This document shows positions 38,501 through 53,500 of a stretch of DNA of 64,000 bases, piece by piece. The DNA lies in contig OZ023273.1 of the NCBI GenBank assembly GCA_964007475.1, positions 116,359,812 to 116,423,811 on the forward strand. Direction: 5' to 3'. The position numbers were made by a program, and so were the translations under genes. Position 1 is the first letter of the stretch. Every line of letters begins with the position of its first letter. Source of the stretch: Hybos culiciformis (Eukaryota > Arthropoda > Insecta > Diptera > Hybotidae). The notes below the pieces were generated by a model. The model was not told the origin of the DNA. It saw only the letters and a program-made list of their open reading frames with translations, and did not search any database.

Positions 38501-41500
38501 TCTTTTTTTGCATTAAAATTTACACACGTGTACATAAATTAACATCGCCAGAGAAATTTTGTTTTTTTTTTTCGGAATAATATTAAACATTTGCAATTTT
38601 ATAAAATTATTTTTAGAAACATTTTGAATATAATAATTTCTGTAAAAAAATAATTATTTTACGTTTAAATTTCCTAATTTAATATCTGTTAATAAAGCAT
38701 GAATATAATTTTTTTCTATTCGACTGTGTACTTAAATATACGTTTCAGTTTGGCTCGTTGCATGCTAGTTTAATATAAAAATGCTAATCATAATTACCTT
38801 TATCCGAACAGCACAATTTTTTCATTTGAAATTTTGCCAAATTTATTCTTTAGTGGATTATTCTTCTGTTATAAATGTAAAAGTTTTATTATGTATATTT
38901 ATGAATTTTTAACCTTGAGAAAAAAAAAACAAATAATTCATTGACATGCAAAAAGATTTTTATTCTACGTTTTGATTATTTTGAAGTTTATCTAACCATT
39001 ATTATAAAATATGATATGTAGGTAGGAGGATTGCATTAGTATTCGTTTACGTGAAGCTAGCAAGTTAAGAATTTTTCATGCTAAGTATATATTTACTAAG
39101 TATTATAATTTTTGTCCAAAATAGCTTTTAATATTTTTTAATATGCAGATAGGTAAGTAAACAGTTTAATTTTTCAAAAATCCTCCCTTAAAAACTGTAT
39201 TATGGGATTTTATACGGTATAAGCGGTATTGTGTTGAATTCAATTGAAAATTAAGTAAATTGCTTAGCTATCTTTTAATAATCAGATAGTACATATAACA
39301 TTTCACTGATTAGGTGAATTATCCTTCTTTAATTTATAGTAATGTACATCAGATTACACAGGATATCACAGATTAAGTGAACTATCCTTCTTTAATTTTA
39401 TACATAAGTTTTTTTTTGTTGTTTTTAAAAGAGGCGTATAAAAGTGCAAACCTCAGAACGCTATATTTAATTAAATTATCAAATTAATTAAAACAACCAA
39501 CCAATAATATTGCTATTCATGATCTCATTATTCATCGTATAAAAAATTATTGTTTTTTTATACATTTATTTATTTTTTGTCTATTTTGTTAAATTTCTGA
39601 TTATTGTGGTGACTACAAGTACCAGTCAACAATTTTAATTATAAATTAAAGTATTATACTATTATTTATAATTTGATTAAAATTATACAGATATTAAGTA
39701 GGTATAATAAATATGTATATTTTTTAAATCAATAAACATCTTGGTATTGTTCTTCTTGCATAAAATCTACTAAATTTAAAAATGTAAACATTATTTTGAA
39801 GATTAAGTATGAATATTATATATATATTATTTACGACATTATTTATTATTCAAATGCTCAGATTTTTATAAGGAATAATTATATGAACAAAAATATTTAC
39901 TTATAGAATTTTTTTTCTATTTGGTTTTATTTATATTTTTCATTTTAAAATGTGAAATTTAGAAAAGAAAAAACAATATTTTTCTAAAAATAATACATAT
40001 ATTTGCATCGTTAAAATTGAAATATATATTATTTAGTGTTATGTACGAGTTTAGGAAAAATAATTTTATATTAGAAAATTAAAAAGACAAATATTTATTT
40101 TGGGTTTTGCTATGTAAATAAATATTTATTATTTATTATGTTTTTTTTTTTGTATTTTAAATATTTGAATTTTTATTCAATAATACATTATATAATAAAA
40201 AATATAAATTAGTTATACTTACAGAAAAAATAAATCTAATCAATCGGGTTAAAAAACTTCTTCTTCAAACCAAAGAATGTTTCTGAGTCAACTTATTTCA
40301 CCTGACATCAGACATGTAGTTGAGAGAACCTTGATCTAGTTTTTAAACAAAATAAAATTTATACATATTGATACATATTTTAAAAATAAATATGTATCAA
40401 TATGTATAAATTTTATTAGAATTTTTTTATAACTAAATATTTTTTATTTTGTTGTAAAAAAAATATGTTGTAAATATAATGACTAATTTATTGTGCGTTA
40501 ATAAGAATACGTTAATCTTTGTTTTTTTCCGTAATTTCTAAAGAAAATTAAATATAAAAAAATGTATACAAAATTATAAAAATAATATGATATACCTATT
40601 TATATTAAGATTTTTGTCATACATAAGGAAGGGATTATATACAGTTCGGCGATGATAAAGTATGTAATTTCGAATTGGATTCTAAATTTTTTGATTTTCA
40701 TTCACCACATGAGTATTTTTAATATAACCTATGCATTAAATTATTTGTTAATTTAACTGTATACAAAATGCAATGAACCTAACAGTACGTCCATTTTTCG
40801 TAAACAATTTAAAATCGTTTTTGGAATGCAACGTGACATCACACAGTTTGTAATCTCTGATAATATAGAATAGAATATTAATTTAATCACATATTACGAA
40901 AATTATTCATTAGATACCAAAAAAATATAATTATTAGTCCAAAGTTCAAACGTAAACAGTAACTTTAGCTTATTTCACAAATATTATTAAAACAAATATA
41001 AATGGGTATTTTGATTATGATTGCCTTTTTATTAATATTAATTGTTAAGGGAACTAAAACTTAATAGATACTATTAAATCGAATCTTAAAATGAAGATAT
41101 AAACTTCTCTTATATATTGCACTGTGGAGCTAAAAAATCTTTTTATCTCGCTATTTATTTTCTTGTCAAGCTAATCGACAGCTTCTATTTTCACAGTAAA
41201 ACAGGTGTACAGATGCTACTATCTAACAATTCCTGAACTTCAAATCACATGATATTTACAATTAAAACAAAATATAAAAACAAAAACAGATACAAAAAAT
41301 GGAAATAAACAAACTAAGCTATACTTTTAAACTATACATCTATATATATATATATATACATTAATATTTGATAAATCGAAAAATTTAAGATTAACTATTA
41401 TTTTACTAATGTGATTGTTTTAATTTAATAATTTTAGGTTTATGTTTGTGCATATCTGAAATGCATTCCATGTAATAAAATGAAATTATTATGATAAGAA

Positions 41501-44500
41501 ACTGATGTTTTATTGTTTATCGTATTAAACCAAGGTTCATTATTTGTCTGTTTCCTTTATTATGTTATCCTCTCGAAGTATTTAGTGTAAAAAAATTCAT
41601 TGACGTTTTATTGAATTTTATATCAAATTTCCAAATGAAATAAAAGAATTACATTATAATACAAGTTTAGATGTGTACAAATGCTATAAGAAATATTTTA
41701 GGCTAGTCAAAATTGCCTAAAAGTTAGATGAGCATGTACATAAATTATTTATTTAACTATTCAGCTTAATTCAATGCGGCAAAATTTCATGCGGATAATT
41801 TTTTGTTAATAAATAACATATATAGGTACTATAATACGTTAATTATATTGTATCTGTGTGATGTGTATATTTATGGAGAAATTAATGATTTTGTTTGTTA
41901 AAAATTCAATAATTTAATTAATCACATTTTTATAATGTATACATGTTTTTTCTAAAAAAATTATAAATATTTATAATTTGTTATTGCCATTAACTTTGAT
42001 TTATTCAAAATATTATAGAAGTAAGGTATATATAATATAAATATATATATTTGATAATAAAAAAAAATCGATAATTTGCCACAAAAAAAAGTAGAATCAA
42101 AAATTGCGATTTATTTTTTTTTTTTATTATTATTCTTAAAATCAATAATTATTTTTTATACACAATAAATGAAAAATAAAAAAAAACAGCAAAAAATACA
42201 TTTTGTCATTTTCAAGGGTCATGTCGTTTATCTGTAAAAAATAAAAAAATTACGAATTAAGTTGCCTTCAAAATAGAGTGTTATTCTTTGAGCTTATTTT
42301 CAAATTGAATATTATACAATATACAATTAGACATTATTTTCTTCCCACATTCTAAATTATTAATTATAAATATAGGTATATAAAATTTGATATCAAAATT
42401 TTAATTGCGTAGCTGATTTTAAAATTTCATAATATTTTCAAGCTAAAAATTATATTTATTAAAAATAATAATATACGACGTCACAGTCTGTCTCTAAATA
42501 ACCAGACATTTTTAAGCAGTTTCGACTTGTTTTTTTTTTTTTTTTTCATGATCATAAACATAAATGTGACTTTCAAAACAAGGACCAGTAAAATCGATAA
42601 GTTGTGCAAAAACAAAACATATCGATGCATTTTTAACATACCTAATCGTAAATTGATTAAATAATATACATATACTTAGATTAATATAATTATTTTTTTC
42701 AAAAAATAAGTTTTATTTTTTTTGTAAATAAAAAACACATTTATTATTTATTAATTATAACAAATATTTACCGGTTAAATTGTTTTGATAAAATTTTGGA
42801 CGTATGAGTTTTTTTATCAGTAAAAAAATAAATTGTAATTAACAAGGTAGTATATAATATGAATTATATTTATATTGCAAATTATAAATTTTATTATCAT
42901 GATAAATTTATTATTAAGTATAAAAAAAACAACAATTTGATTGTCATTAAAATATTTGCTTTTTTAAGTTTAAAATGGTTAAGAGCCCTCAATGTGAAAA
43001 ATTACAAAAAATTGGTCTTAGTTTGGCTTTGATTGTAGGGTTACTACAATCTAGACTGAAGTGATTTTTTGATATGTTAGAGACTATATAACTGGCTCCA
43101 GGGTAGGTGAGGCGGATTTTTTAAATTTTGAGTTTTTTGGCCTAAATAAGCCTTTAAAAAACTTGAACATATTTGCTTGGATTCTGAAGTAAAGGAAAAA
43201 GATAATAAAATATCTCAAACGCAGAAATAAAGCTAAATTACCACTCTCCAGGGCTGGTGACGTGAAATTTTGAATTTCTTTAATTTTCTAAACAATTTTT
43301 AATTAATTTTATTTATTTCCAAGAGTTTTTTAATTTTTTTGATAAATTACAGTTTCTGCACAGAAATAAAATTCAAATATAGTTTTGTGATTTTCTGGTA
43401 GAGGTAATTTTCGTACAATTTTTGTCGCATTTTTCACGGCCGTTTATTTTCTGTAAAACAAAACAAAAAAAACTGCAAAAATAGAAAACAGAAATAGAAA
43501 ACAGAATTTCACATGGAGGGCTCTTAAATACCTAATTGTGTCATATACGTACATACAGGTTGTCGCAAACATAATTATAGAATTTGGGCCCCAGTTCATA
43601 ACAGACCACCATATCAATAATAATCATAAGTTTTCGCGATATTTGCATTTTAGGAATTTCATTCCAATGCCACATCTTCTAAATTCCTGTCTAAGTTAAA
43701 ATGTAAATATTTTGTATTTTATTTATTTAATCTTTTTTCGAAAAAAAAAAAAAGTCGATAAAACAACTGAAATAAACAATAAAATTGGCATGGGATTTTA
43801 TTTAAAATTAATTTGCGTACAAAAACACTTAAATATTTTAATCCTCCCATTTTGTTTTTTAATTTTATTTATTGTACGTATTAATCTATTAGTTTCTTCT
43901 TGAAAATTTAAACAATAGCAGGGATATTATTATTCAAATTATCGATTTCCACAAAACACATGAAAGTGTCAATAACTTTAAAACTAAAATAAAACTAAGA
44001 TCATATTTTGATCAAACAAAAATTGTAATAATTGTCGATTCGTCTAATTTTTGAACATCAATCGTCACATTTTGTGTCAATTGTTGATTTTCGACCGGTC
44101 TCGCACCTGACAAATTCTGTATATATTCAAGTTGCAGCTGCTGCATTCATTAAAGTTTAAATAAATTATTTTTTAATTTTTTCTTTAAGAACTCTCAAAG
44201 AATATGTATTTTTAACAATTTTTATTATGTATGCACAATACATGCACAATTTACCATATATGCGTACCTATTTCCTATAATTCTACTTAAATCTAGTTTT
44301 AACCGAAAATTAAGGTTGAAAATAAAATTTCTAGAATAAGAACAAAAATAGAATTAATAGTAGATTATTGTATATGTAAACTAAATTTGTTATTAATTAA
44401 GAGTTCTGTATACACAAAAATACATTGACACGAGTCAATACTTATATCACGAGATCGAAGGTCGAGTGATATAAATTGACAAGTGTCAATGTATTTTTGT

Positions 44501-47500
44501 GTAAATACAGAACGAGTTGTATAACAAATTTTGTTTACATATCCAATATACTGTTTTAATGCGTAGGGGAGAGGTAGTTGCAAAGAGAGAATATTTTTTC
44601 TCTCATTTTTTCTCTTTTTTTTTTTTTGTATTTGGCTGTATTGAAATATTGTGAGAGATATTATGTTTGTTTAGGTATTACGTAATATTCAAAACGAAAC
44701 ATCTAAATGATTTCATTATTTACCCTGATGCATCTAAATTTTTTCATTATTTACGCAGATGCATCTAAATGATTGCATGTGTATTGACGCATATAATACT
44801 CCATTTAGTGATCTAAATTCTATAGCACTAAATACAACATAACGATCCCCAACGCATTAAAATTCTTATGATTGTAGAATAAATTATTTTTTTTTTTTTA
44901 GATGATTATAGATTTTATAAAAAACAGAATAATGAAAATGGATAGCATTATTGAAATCCACTAAACAAATATAATGTTAAAAAACCATTTCAAAACTATA
45001 AGATACAATGTAGATATTAATAATCGTCATAAACTTTTATAATTTATATATATTCATTTAAAATTAGACGTATATGAGCATAATATTTAAATATATTTAA
45101 GTATATGTAATTAAATCCTTAATGAATTCAGTTTGTTTTTGATTCGATTTTTTTTTTTGTTTTTAATCAGAATCGATAAAACAACTTCAATAAGTAACAA
45201 AAATTAATATGACATGCGATTTTATTTTCAGAATTAATTTGCGTACAAAAATATTTTTTTTTGCAATCCTCCCATTTATTTTATTTTTTTTAAATTTTAT
45301 TCAAAACATTATACGCAGATACTATTGATAATTTTTTTGTCCTAATTTTTTTAAAAAACAAAAATTTTAATTACAAAATCAAAGAATTTATTTTCTGTTT
45401 TAATTGTGATAATTGTTGTCATAATTGATTTTCTTTAAAGCTCTATCTGAAATTCTTAAGCTTTTTTTGATATTTATATCTTGAGTATGTAAAACTAAAA
45501 AGAATAAAAATATGAAATTTATATTCTCAAAAATTATTTTCTATTTTTGTTCCTTTTTAAATTAAACGAAAGGATTTTATGAGAAACCTAGATTTGGAAA
45601 CAAATTAAATTAAAAGATGAGAAGTAAAATAAAATATCTAGTAATGAACAGAGATCAAATTAAAAAGCAAAACTATGATTTTTATAAACAATAAATTTAA
45701 AAGAAAAAATTTAAAATATTTTTATTACTTAATTTTAAAATATATTTGCTACCAATTCTTCCATAAATTTCATTATTACTTATATACATTAAAAATCGTG
45801 TGAATTTTTATTTGGAAAACGTGAATACATTCACATATTTATTATATTATATTTTTAGTTAACTATTTTTAGACTTTAAGCAGATAATGTGTTAAAATTC
45901 AATTTATAGCAACCAAAATAAATCTCATTCCCAGAAGAATATAATATGTATGTATTATAGTAAGTAGCATTAAATTAAAAAAAAAATTCGAGCTTATGAG
46001 AAAATCTATTTAGTATTTTTTTTTTTTTTATTTTCAAGAAGTAGAAACATGACTGCATTATTATTATTGTCTAGATTCAGAGAATATTCCCAATTTCAAG
46101 TTTTATTTCTTGTTTTTAATTTATTTTCTTGAAAATGCAAATATTTAATTTTAAAACAAAAATTTATTATCGCAAGAATGTTATTTTGTAGTTCCAATGT
46201 AAAGAAATGAGTTCAGTAAAATAATAAGTTTATTTGTTTTAAAAAGAATTTTAAAATTATAAGATCAAAATAAGATTAAAAATTTTACTCTATATAGAGT
46301 ATCAAGTTTTAAAAAAACTGAAAATTGTTTTAGCTACTATTAACATTTTGAGTTGTTACTGTGTTCTTTTACGAATGTGAATTTTTTTTTTATAAACAAG
46401 TAAATGCGGCTTCCCTTATTTTATATCTATAATAAATTAAAAGACAAAAAAAAAATTATGCTTCCAGCTAAAAGAATCTGTAAGATTAATAAATATTTTT
46501 TAAAACCTAAACATTAAAATTAAATTTAAAAATATTCGAAAATCACTTTGCAATAAATATTTTGAAATAATTTTTGTTTTTCTTATCTTAATAATTTTAG
46601 ATTTTTTTTTTTTTTGTATGAACTTTGGTTTGTTATCAATCATATAAATTTACGAATCATGATATTATTGTATAAATGTATGTGTTAAATTTTTTATTTA
46701 ACAAATTTATTGCACATTATATACTTTCGAAAATTATGTATAATACATATTATTTAATTTTATATAAAAAAAAACAAAAGAATTTCAATAATGTGTGATT
46801 AATTTGAAATTCGCTTAATATGTTTTATTTTATGTATTAATAAGCGAAAAATTAAAAAAAAAAAATCATTATAGGTACATAGGTTTATACTTTATAATTT
46901 TAAAAATTAAATACCTTTCAGTGCAAAGTCTTGAGTTCGAAAATAATTTTCTTTCAGAAAACATAAAGCATTGCATATTTTTAAATAAAGCTATTTATGA
47001 CGACAAACTGCAATGAAAATGGAAATTAACTTCAAAGGTTTTCGTAGGAATAAAAGCTTATAATAATAAAAAAACAAACTATTGGAACATTCACAGACGA
47101 TAAGTACACAGATGATATTCAGCAAATAAGAATAATTCAATCCTCGCAGTTTAATTGAATAAAAGATAAAATGAAAACAAAGAAAACTGAAATAGGAATG
47201 TGAATCTGTTACGTAAATCTGCTGACACATTCAACGTACGGTTATTGACTCTTGGAACAATAAAATGAACTGATTCGACGACACCTTATCAAATTTCAAC
47301 CTATAAGTATCTTTTCAAAAAAAAAAAACCAAATTCTTACTTGACAAAGAAATTTGAGATAAAAAATTAAACAAATAAAATTACCTATTATTTTTTAAAT
47401 ATCAAATTTTCATTTTCTTTGTGATGAAAATTTTGATACATGACACAATTTTGATATACTTATTTATGAAAAACTATAATCAATATTTAATTTTAATTAT

Positions 47501-50500
47501 ATACGTGTATCTACATTTATTACATTAATACATTGATAAATGTCAAGTTATTAAAAGTTAATTCTTTGTGTACTCCTAAGCAAAAATGTAATATATCTGT
47601 GTGTATTACATACCGACTTAATGTAATTTTTTTCAATTCATTTTCGAATGATTCATTTGTTTTAATTTTATATTAAAAAAAAAATGAAATTCTTCACTTG
47701 GTGATAATTAAATAAACAAATAAAAATTTGCTTACTTATTTAAAATTGAAACATATGTATATATGTACGTGTCCATTACGTAGGAACTATATAAATAAAT
47801 ACTTCAAAATTAAATTCGTAATTTAAAGTAAAGGAAAATAAAAGTATAAAAATCGAAATTTCAAAAAAAAATTATCACAAATTTTCGCATTTGAATTTCA
47901 TTTAATTATTGATTTTGAAAAATTGTACAAATAAATTTGTACAAACTTGGTTAAAAAGGTTTCGCAGCATTTCTGTGTAAACAATATTTTTCCTTTGGAT
48001 TGATAACAAAATTATTGCGTAAAAAAAATTCAAAGAACTTTAATTGACTGACGTGTTAAAAAAGTCTAATGACTTATAATGTTTACTTTCTTTTTGGCGG
48101 GCTATATAATTACGACATCATAATTATTGTGTAGGTATATCATGATGATGATGATGATGAAATTCTATGACAATTTTATAAAATTAAGAATTCTATTTTT
48201 AATATCTGCATGAGTTTATTTATATCGCACGTTTTTTTGTTTTTTTTGCATAAAATTTTCATATGTATATCTACTTATATTATACCCGAACCTATCCACG
48301 AAATTCAAAATAAATCAGTCTAATTATTTCGCTCTGAAAATTTCACAACATAGGTATGACACTGCGCACTGAGAAAAAAACAAATTCCGATTTTTATATA
48401 TATGTACATATAATATGTGAATTTAATATAAAGAAAACTTTTACAAATTTAAGAAAAATACAAAAAACAATATATTCGATTTTCTTTATTGAATGAATGA
48501 ATGAATCAATATAATTATCATTGGTGTGGAATACATAAGTCAACACTCAACAGGATATTTTTTTATATTTCCCTAAAAAAACAAATGCTAAATTAACAAG
48601 CTGTCAATATCTTATAGCCCAATTTTTGTGTATGTAAAGCGTATAATAATATAATTTTCATATAATTTTGTATTTCTTATGTTATCATCATAATGATGAT
48701 TATAAGGAAAATAACATAAAATGAGGTTAAAAAAATTTAATTTTAAGCTTTATTTAGAATTAATTATTTTTGTTTTCTCATTTCCGTTAATATATTAAAT
48801 ATATAATGATTTAATTTTAAAACAATAAATATTTTCATTCTTTGGTCATCTGTGAATAACGTTATACTTTTTAGCTTAAGGAATATTTTTACAAGATTAT
48901 ATTTATTTGCCATCAGTTGTTTACCTTTCAAGTAGTTTAAGCTAAAATTAAGTAGGTACATGATTTTTATTTTTGAAATTATAAAAATCAAAAACATGAA
49001 TTGAAGATTTGTAAAAATTGGATATTCGTAGATATTCTCCAAAAGAAAACAAAATTTCTCTCAAATTTTTTTTTTAACATTTTTTCACGATATTGATTTT
49101 GCACGAGAATTTTTCTTTCAGTTACTAAATATTTTTCAATGAAAAAGGATATTACAAGAAATCGCCCAAGAAAAAAGGATTTTTAAATTTTTAAATTTTT
49201 CTGACATAAAAAATTAAAATATAATAATAAAAATTTTATAATTTGCTTTCTGAAATAAATAAACAATAATAAATAAACATTACATTAATTATATACCTAG
49301 AATTAAAACAGTTTTATAATTAGACAAAAAAAGGAAATTATGAAATTTTCAAAAAAATTTAATTACGCTGAAAATGTTGCGAAATTTTTCTGGAAAAATG
49401 TTAGTAATAGAATAACTGGCCTTTTTTTAGAATAAAATCCCCTTATATTTATTTACAATTAATTCAATAATTTATTTTCTTTTATTTCAGGCTAGTATTG
49501 ATGAAATGAAAGAAATCGCAACAAGAATATGTAGTGACTATCTAACTGGAGCTTGGAAATTAATTACACCAAACGAAATAAAAATTAAAAGAATCAGGTA
49601 TATATTTATATTTCTAAAAAAAAAAAAATCGAAGACTGAAAAATGATTCACTTTTACTCGCATCTATTAAGCTAACCTTTTTAGTCCTCCTAAACATTGT
49701 CATACTACGGAAGAATTTATTATTTTTATATTATTCAGTTAATCCTTTGATAGTTTTTCAAGTTCTAGGGCGTTTTGAATAGGTAATTAAAAGTTGGATT
49801 TCACGGTCACTATAAGTTGGACCAACCTCAAAAATGCTGTAAAACGCATCGTTTTCGAGAAACTGAGCAACAGAAATCTAAATAAAATGATACTTACAAG
49901 AAATGTTAATTTATAAAATCAATTTGTATGAATTTATCATAATTTTTATTTATTATAAAATTTTAGCGGCGGACTGTCAAATTTTTTATATCACGTTAGT
50001 TTACCAGATTGTAACTTTGACAATAATGGAAATTCCACTGATACAACGGGAACAACAATGGCTAAACGTGTAAGAAAAGACAGTGGATCAACTATTTATG
50101 AACCAAAAGAGGTAATTTTTTTTTTCTTTGTGTCATATTTCTTGGAAATCATAATTCCTTTATTATTATTATTATTTTCGAATCAGATCTTATTACGAAT
50201 TTACGGACAAGTTCATGGTGAAAATGCCTTAGAAACAATGTTAACTGAATCAGTAGTATTTACTTTATTATCAGAACGGAATTTAGGACCAAAATTACAC
50301 GGTATTTTCCCTGGTGGAAGAATTGAACAATATATACCAGCACGTGCGTTATCGACAACTGAGCTATCTGATCATAAAATTTCAATGAAAATTGCTGAAA
50401 AAATGGCTGAAATACATACCCTAAATATTCCAGTATCAAAAGAACCAGGATGGCTTTGGAACAGTATGAATAGATGGCTCACCACAATAGAGGCACTGCT

Positions 50501-53500
50501 AAAAGATGTACAGTAAGTAAATTATATAAATTTTAAATAATATTACAAGTACTGTGTACTTATTTAGTTCAATTTCCATTTTACGCATAATTAAAAATTA
50601 AATATACTTAATTATCATATTAAATTCCAATTACTTTTTTTTACAGTGAGGGTAGCGATAATAATCAAAAATTCACAACACAAATAAAGTTAATTAAACA
50701 AACGAATTTTAGAAATGAACTAAAATGGATAAAATCAATAATAGAAAATCATGATTATCCAGTCGTATTTTGTCACAATGACTTACAAGAAGGAAATATT
50801 TTATTAAAAGAAGATTCAATGATATTTACAGCACGATCATCTGATGAAAATTTGAGGTAAATTTTAGAGCTTGAATTTAATTTTATTTAAACGCTTTTTT
50901 CGATAATAGTACTGAATTTACAATATTTGTAATTAAAAAGAATTTCCTACTCAACATATTCTTAATGAAATTAATTAATAAGCTTTTGTGCGTGTAAATT
51001 TATTATTCATTAGAATAGTTATAATCATCAAGAAAGATTTATTTATTTTATTATTGATGTCAACATTATTTTCTTAACTGTATATTAGATGTGATGGATA
51101 TAATGATCTCAAAATGAGTTGTAACTTCATGTTGATCATAAAATACATTATAAATGTAAATGTTTACTATTTTTGGTTTTGATATGTTTAGAACATTCTG
51201 TAGATAGTTGAATTTGTTTTTGCGTTCAATATTGTCTGATTTCGTAGAGGAAAATCTTGACATTTGAAGAACTGAATTTGTAATGTCTAAAATTGATATT
51301 TTTTCATATTTTTAATTTTGATGAGGTCTCACAATGTACAACAATATACTCATTCTACATACATGCAAGTGCAACCCTAATTAAATTTGCATTTGAAGAT
51401 TATTTTTCCTAACATTCTATTTTTCAAATTGTAGGATTTATGTAAACAATTATAATACATTTATCTTAAATTAGACGTATATTCTATATTTAACCTTATA
51501 ATGTTACCACCAATAAAAATAAATCTAGGATCCAATAAATCTAGTTTCTATTATCGAAAAAGCGAATAATTTTTTGTTCATGAAAGAAAGATTTCGATCA
51601 ATATATTTTTAATTCCAGTTGATAAACTTATTAGAAATAACGGATTAAAAACCGGCGACTTAATGTTAAAATCAGTAAAGAGACTGTGCAATATTCATAG
51701 TTGTGCTGTTCTCTGCACCACCAAATAGAATATAGATGGCATTAGCCAAACAATACAAGGGTTCGGCTGAGAGAGTCGTTCCATCATAACACTTTAGTTG
51801 AATTCCCTCCAATTTTTTCCAAAAAAAAATTATATAGATAATAAAAAAAGCGCACACACAATAAATCATGCAGTAATTTTTTTAATTATATAAAATTTTT
51901 TAAATTATTTTAATTATTATATATCAGATTTTATTCATATTTTATTTTTTTAGAACATTTGTTAAAAAAATAATTAACATCGTATTGGTATGGAAACAAA
52001 ATAGTTCTTATACTTAAATTGTAAGATTATTGTACTTGTATTTATCGTGTAGAAAATCAAAATAGTAATATATCTTAAGCTACATGATTATTTCAAATTG
52101 CCTACGCTAATTTTTTTTGATTGACTTATACTAACTATTAAAGCTTCTAAAAAAAATCTCAAAGGGATGAAAAATAAGAATATGAATATGAAGAATATGA
52201 GGTAAATTTAAAAACTTGTGAACTGAAATTGAATTTAAGTTAATTTAAATTAAAAATTAAAATTTTTTTTTTGCCCAGAATTTTGTTAACGCAAAATTGT
52301 TAATATACGTTCTTGTGAAATATATATACTTATGCGAGCATTATTACTATTTCTATGTATCTACGTATAATAACATTTGTGCGTTATATTTTCTTTACTT
52401 TTTCTTGTTATTATTCTGTTCTCAGTTTCACTTTTTGATATAAGACTTAAATTTTTCCCTCTGTCGACAATTTAAATCTCCAATATAATTCAAATAAAAT
52501 AAATTGATTTTTTATTAGTAGAATGATAAATTCTTAAGAAATACTACTAAATACACCTGATTTCATTAATTTCAGATCGTAAAAATATAAGTGCAATAAA
52601 CTTTAGAATAATTTAAAGAAATTTTATTTATTTTATTTTTTCTTATTTAAAAAAATATTCTGAACACTTAATTTGCTTTGTTTTATTTTCAGTAATGTCT
52701 TAGACGATTCAGGTGCATCTGAAATAAGTGATTTCAGTACTTTGAGAGAAACAATTGAAAATAATGTCGATAATAATGGAAAAATATCACATTTTTCGGT
52801 TAACGGGAATCCAAGGTAAGGTTTGAGATCCTTAGTCCTCAATTCATGCTGATCATCATTTTGTGAATTCATATAAATGTTTGTGGCGTTTTATACTAAT
52901 GAACATGTCTATCTTCAGTTAAGATTCTTAACAGATATTAGGTCAGATGTTAGTGTATCTATGAATGAATTTTATTTCATGTCTAGGTGCCAATAAAATA
53001 ACATAAATTAGGTCTTGAATCATTACAAAATATAACTAGCACAAAAAATTATATGAAAAGATGAAAAATAACAATTTATCGCATTTACTATTGATATATA
53101 AGATTTCTTATTTTTTCTTATTAAGATTTTATTACTTTACTCAACATATTATTTTATAATATATTTGTTGTTATTTCATTATTTTTTCAAAATATATTTT
53201 GGTTATTTTTCTTCAAAACATCCAAATAAAAAAGTGCATCAGAAACATACATTGATAGTTATTGCTTGCTATGGTGATTTTTATTGCAAAATCATAAATT
53301 TGGCAATAATAATGGCAAACCCAAAATAAGAAGAAGTTTTAAAGGAAAACGATTAGATAATTACTAATGTAACTAATTTTTGTTCACTGATTTAAAAAAA
53401 CAAAAATATTTTTTTCCGCGCTTAAACTAACAACAAAAGCATCATCCTCTACTAAATTTATAATACACTATTAATTAAAACTTGAGATATAGCAATTGGC

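Larger units (their letters stand above)
32566..49490. other. Proposed 16.9-kb first intron of the choline kinase gene
   Basis: I found no exon of any recognisable family on either strand. The region holds several small DNA elements and repeats (listed separately), a cluster of TAGGTA/TACCTA words at 32563-32875, (TA)n runs at about 34255-34276 and 41340-41358, an (ATG)n run at about 48139-48160, and a two-copy 30-bp direct repeat near 39305-39338 / 39369-39403 (core CTATCCTTCTTTAATTT). If the proposed first exon is wrong, much of this is intergenic. Confidence 0.5.

Noticed and set aside
41340..41358. (TA)n run as a functional element
   Set aside because: Simple-sequence runs of this size are expected in such AT-rich DNA.
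51672..51869. Minus-strand ORF in choline kinase intron 5
   Set aside because: Its composition is slightly less AT-rich and a transposon fragment is possible, but there is no family motif or splice support.
52633..52872. Minus-strand ORF at choline kinase exon 6
   Set aside because: It is antisense to an exon with proper acceptor, donor and phase on the plus strand.
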